Positions 5,649 to 6,814 of a stretch of 6,814 bases of DNA are shown piece after piece (position 1 is the first letter of the stretch; each line of letters starts with the position of its first letter). The stretch comes from Candidatus Zixiibacteriota bacterium (GTDB lineage Bacteria > Zixibacteria > MSB-5A5 > RBG-16-43-9). The notes under the pieces were generated by a model. That model searched no databases. It saw nothing but the letters and a program-made list of their open reading frames with translations, and was not told the origin of the DNA. Location of the stretch: positions 1 through 6,814 of the forward strand of contig JAOUFL010000129.1 of assembly GCA_029858245.1 (NCBI GenBank), in the 5' to 3' direction. The translations under genes and the position numbers were made by a program.

Positions 5649-6545
5649 TTAATTATATAAAACTGAAAGAATTACTTTGCCCACCTTCTCCAGACTCTCC
5701 GGACTGCACTTGTCCGGTGTATCTTCAATTGTATGCCAGTAGGGATAATCGAAATCTATAATATCAATACAGGGAATTCCTGCCTGGATAAGGGGAAGAT
5801 GGTCATCCACCATATAGTGTTTTACTCCTGTCTTAAAATCGGAGATGGAAAGCTTCTGTGCTTTTTCCCATACCATTCTTACTATTTCACCAGCATATCT
5901 GCTGGAATAACCCTCTTGATAAATCTGTAAATCCCTGTCACCTATCATATCCAGCAAAATACCAAAAACAGCTTTATATCCTCCTGAGTTCTTTGAGAAA
6001 TAACTCGAGCCTAAACACCATCTTTCCGGATGCTCATCCGAGCCATAATCCTCTCCGTCGAAAAGGATTATATCCACACCATATTTAGGTTTTTTTCCCG
6101 AGATGGTACTGGCTAATTCCATCAGCACGGCTACTCCTGAAGCGCCATCATTTGCTCCCGATATTGGAGTAAAACGATTTGCAGGTTCAGGGTCTTTATC
6201 TGCCCATGGCCTGGTATCCCAGTGCGCACATAAAAGAATCCTTTCCTTTTTATCTGGATAAAAGGAGGCAATTATGTTAGATAGATTTAATTTTAGATTA
6301 TCGGTCTTATCTTCCCACATAAAATCCTGTGATTTTATCAACTTAGTATGTGCGGAGAAGAAGTCAAGCAGATATTTCTTTGAAACTTCGTGCCCGTAAG
6401 ACCCCGGATACCTGGGACCAAACTGGCATTGCTTTTCAAGATATAGGTATGCTCTTTCCCCGTTAAATTCCAATGAAGGGTTTGAATTACAGCTTATGCT
6501 AATTATGAAAAAAAGCAGCCCGGAGATTAATTGACCGATTTTAAT
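5649..6545 (-). CDS. M28-family glutaminyl-cyclase-like lipoprotein (probable ATT start)
   Basis: A 298-residue zinc enzyme of the M28 peptidase fold, closest in motifs to glutaminyl-peptide cyclotransferases, which convert N-terminal Gln to pyroglutamate. Likely zinc ligands are D133 (GANDGASG), E165 (DGEDYG) and H271 in YWHTIEDTPD, where the Trp-His pair is typical of glutaminyl cyclases. H108 (CAHWDTR) and D199 (LLDMIGD) are also conserved. The first canonical start is TTG at 6473, which has no ribosome binding site and would leave no export signal. Reading upstream to ATT at 6545 adds 24 codons encoding MKIGQLISGLLFFIISISC, a lipoprotein signal peptide with Cys19, preceded by AGGAAGGAGGG seven nt away. 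No ATG, GTG or TTG exists between the in-frame TGA and 6473. The SIS-C lipobox is not ideal at -3. Aminopeptidase activity remains possible. Confidence 0.88.
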   Translation of the reverse strand: MKIGQLISGLLFFIISISCNSNPSLEFNGERAYLYLEKQCQFGPRYPGSYGHEVSKKYLLDFFSAHTKLIKSQDFMWEDKTDNLKLNLSNIIASFYPDKKERILLCAHWDTRPWADKDPEPANRFTPISGANDGASGVAVLMELASTISGKKPKYGVDIILFDGEDYGSDEHPERWCLGSSYFSKNSGGYKAVFGILLDMIGDRDLQIYQEGYSSRYAGEIVRMVWEKAQKLSISDFKTGVKHYMVDDHLPLIQAGIPCIDIIDFDYPYWHTIEDTPDKCSPESLEKVGKVILSVLYN

Positions 6546-6552
6546 GCTTGAA

Positions 6553-6563
6553 CCCTCCTTCCT
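6553..6563 (-). promoter_or_regulatory. Strong ribosome binding site of the M28 lipoprotein gene
   Basis: AGGAAGGAGGG on the minus strand contains a long match to the anti-Shine-Dalgarno sequence. Exactly seven nt downstream is ATT (6545-6543), in frame with the M28 protein. It is 80 nt from the TTG at 6473, too far to serve that codon, so it decides the start. Confidence 0.75.
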
Positions 6564-6594
6564 ATTTCAGTAAATCAAGTTTTTTCATCCGGAT

Positions 6595-6814
6595 TTAAAA
6601 TGTAAAGTTAACCCATATGCCAAGCTCCCGGCTGTGCCTTTTCTCGCCGGTTATTTTATTTTTGGAATCAGCCCAACGCCCGGATAATCCTCCATTTACC
6701 TGGGATGAGAAACTATAACTCGCTCGCGGCATTAATGAGAATTCTTTTGAGTCTCCATTCATTACATACCCTTTTCCCCTGACTTTGTTTTTGCTCTGGA
6801 TATTCCTGAGGGAT
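6595..6814 (-). CDS. C-terminal fragment of an outer-membrane beta-barrel-like protein (possibly SprA-like)
   Basis: Only the last 72 codons are present; the frame is open to the window edge and ends in TAA at 6595. The fragment alternates polar and hydrophobic residues in strand-length runs separated by Gly/Asn/Asp/Lys-rich turns, for example EFSLMPRASYSFSSQVNGGLSG (24-45, split by a turn), and it ends RELGIWVNFTF. A terminal Phe closing an amphipathic strand is the signal recognised by the barrel assembly machinery. The pattern of paired strands with a long charged turn followed by a short final strand resembles the ends of SprA-type cell-surface translocon proteins, but the fragment is too short to be sure. 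It ends 49 nt before the M28 lipoprotein start, on the same strand, so the two could be co-transcribed. Confidence 0.65.
   Translation of the reverse strand, partial: SLRNIQSKNKVRGKGYVMNGDSKEFSLMPRASYSFSSQVNGGLSGRWADSKNKITGEKRHSRELGIWVNFTF

Noticed and set aside
5733..6088. Two plus-strand open frames inside the M28 gene
   Set aside because: They are antisense to conserved metal-site motifs and show no recognisable domain.
6562..6588. Eight-codon minus-strand frame (ATG to TAG) just before the M28 ribosome binding site
   Set aside because: It has no convincing ribosome binding site of its own, is in a different frame and is short enough to be chance. A leader-peptide role is not supported.

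Overview
The window reads as chromosomal, AT-rich (roughly 40% GC by eye) DNA from a Gram-negative bacterium. Every gene I can support lies on the minus strand. A C-terminal fragment ending like an outer-membrane beta-barrel, next to a predicted lipoprotein of the glutaminyl-cyclase-like M28 family, suggests an FCB-group (Bacteroidetes-like) or related candidate-phylum organism such as Zixibacteria. This placement is inference from a few short signals, not from a phylogenetic marker. I see no mobile element, CRISPR array, rRNA or tRNA.

Layout in transcription order (right to left). (1) 6814-6595: the last 72 codons of an outer-membrane beta-barrel-like protein, possibly SprA-like. (2) 6545-4173: a tightly packed cluster of an M28/glutaminyl-cyclase-like lipoprotein, a ComEA-type helix-hairpin-helix protein, rsmD (16S rRNA methyltransferase) and coaD (phosphopantetheine adenylyltransferase). 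Gaps here are 3 nt, 16 nt and a 4-nt overlap, so the four are probably co-transcribed. (3) 4172-3960: an intergenic region with a near-consensus housekeeping promoter (TTGACA, 17 nt, TATTAT), an AT-rich upstream tract and an approximately 95-nt leader. (4) 3959-2985: a long-chain polyprenyl diphosphate synthase, followed by a good intrinsic terminator. (5) 2912-753: a large membrane-anchored protein with a von Willebrand factor A domain and a glutamine-amidotransferase-like domain. (6) 661-563: a candidate 32-residue single-span membrane microprotein. (7) 496-1: the first 165 codons of enolase, with an unusual lysine-rich N-terminal extension.

Most genes are housekeeping: glycolysis (eno), coenzyme A synthesis (coaD), ribosome modification (rsmD) and the isoprenoid chain for quinones (polyprenyl synthase). 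The more lineage-specific content concerns the cell envelope: the barrel fragment, the cyclase-like lipoprotein, ComEA and the VWA protein. I see no clear undescribed multi-gene system. The best leads are an apparent ATT start codon that restores a lipoprotein signal peptide on the M28 protein, the basic tail on enolase, the microprotein, and a terminator hairpin placed between a TATAAT box and the start of the VWA gene. Initiation codons are often non-canonical: two TTG starts and one probable ATT.
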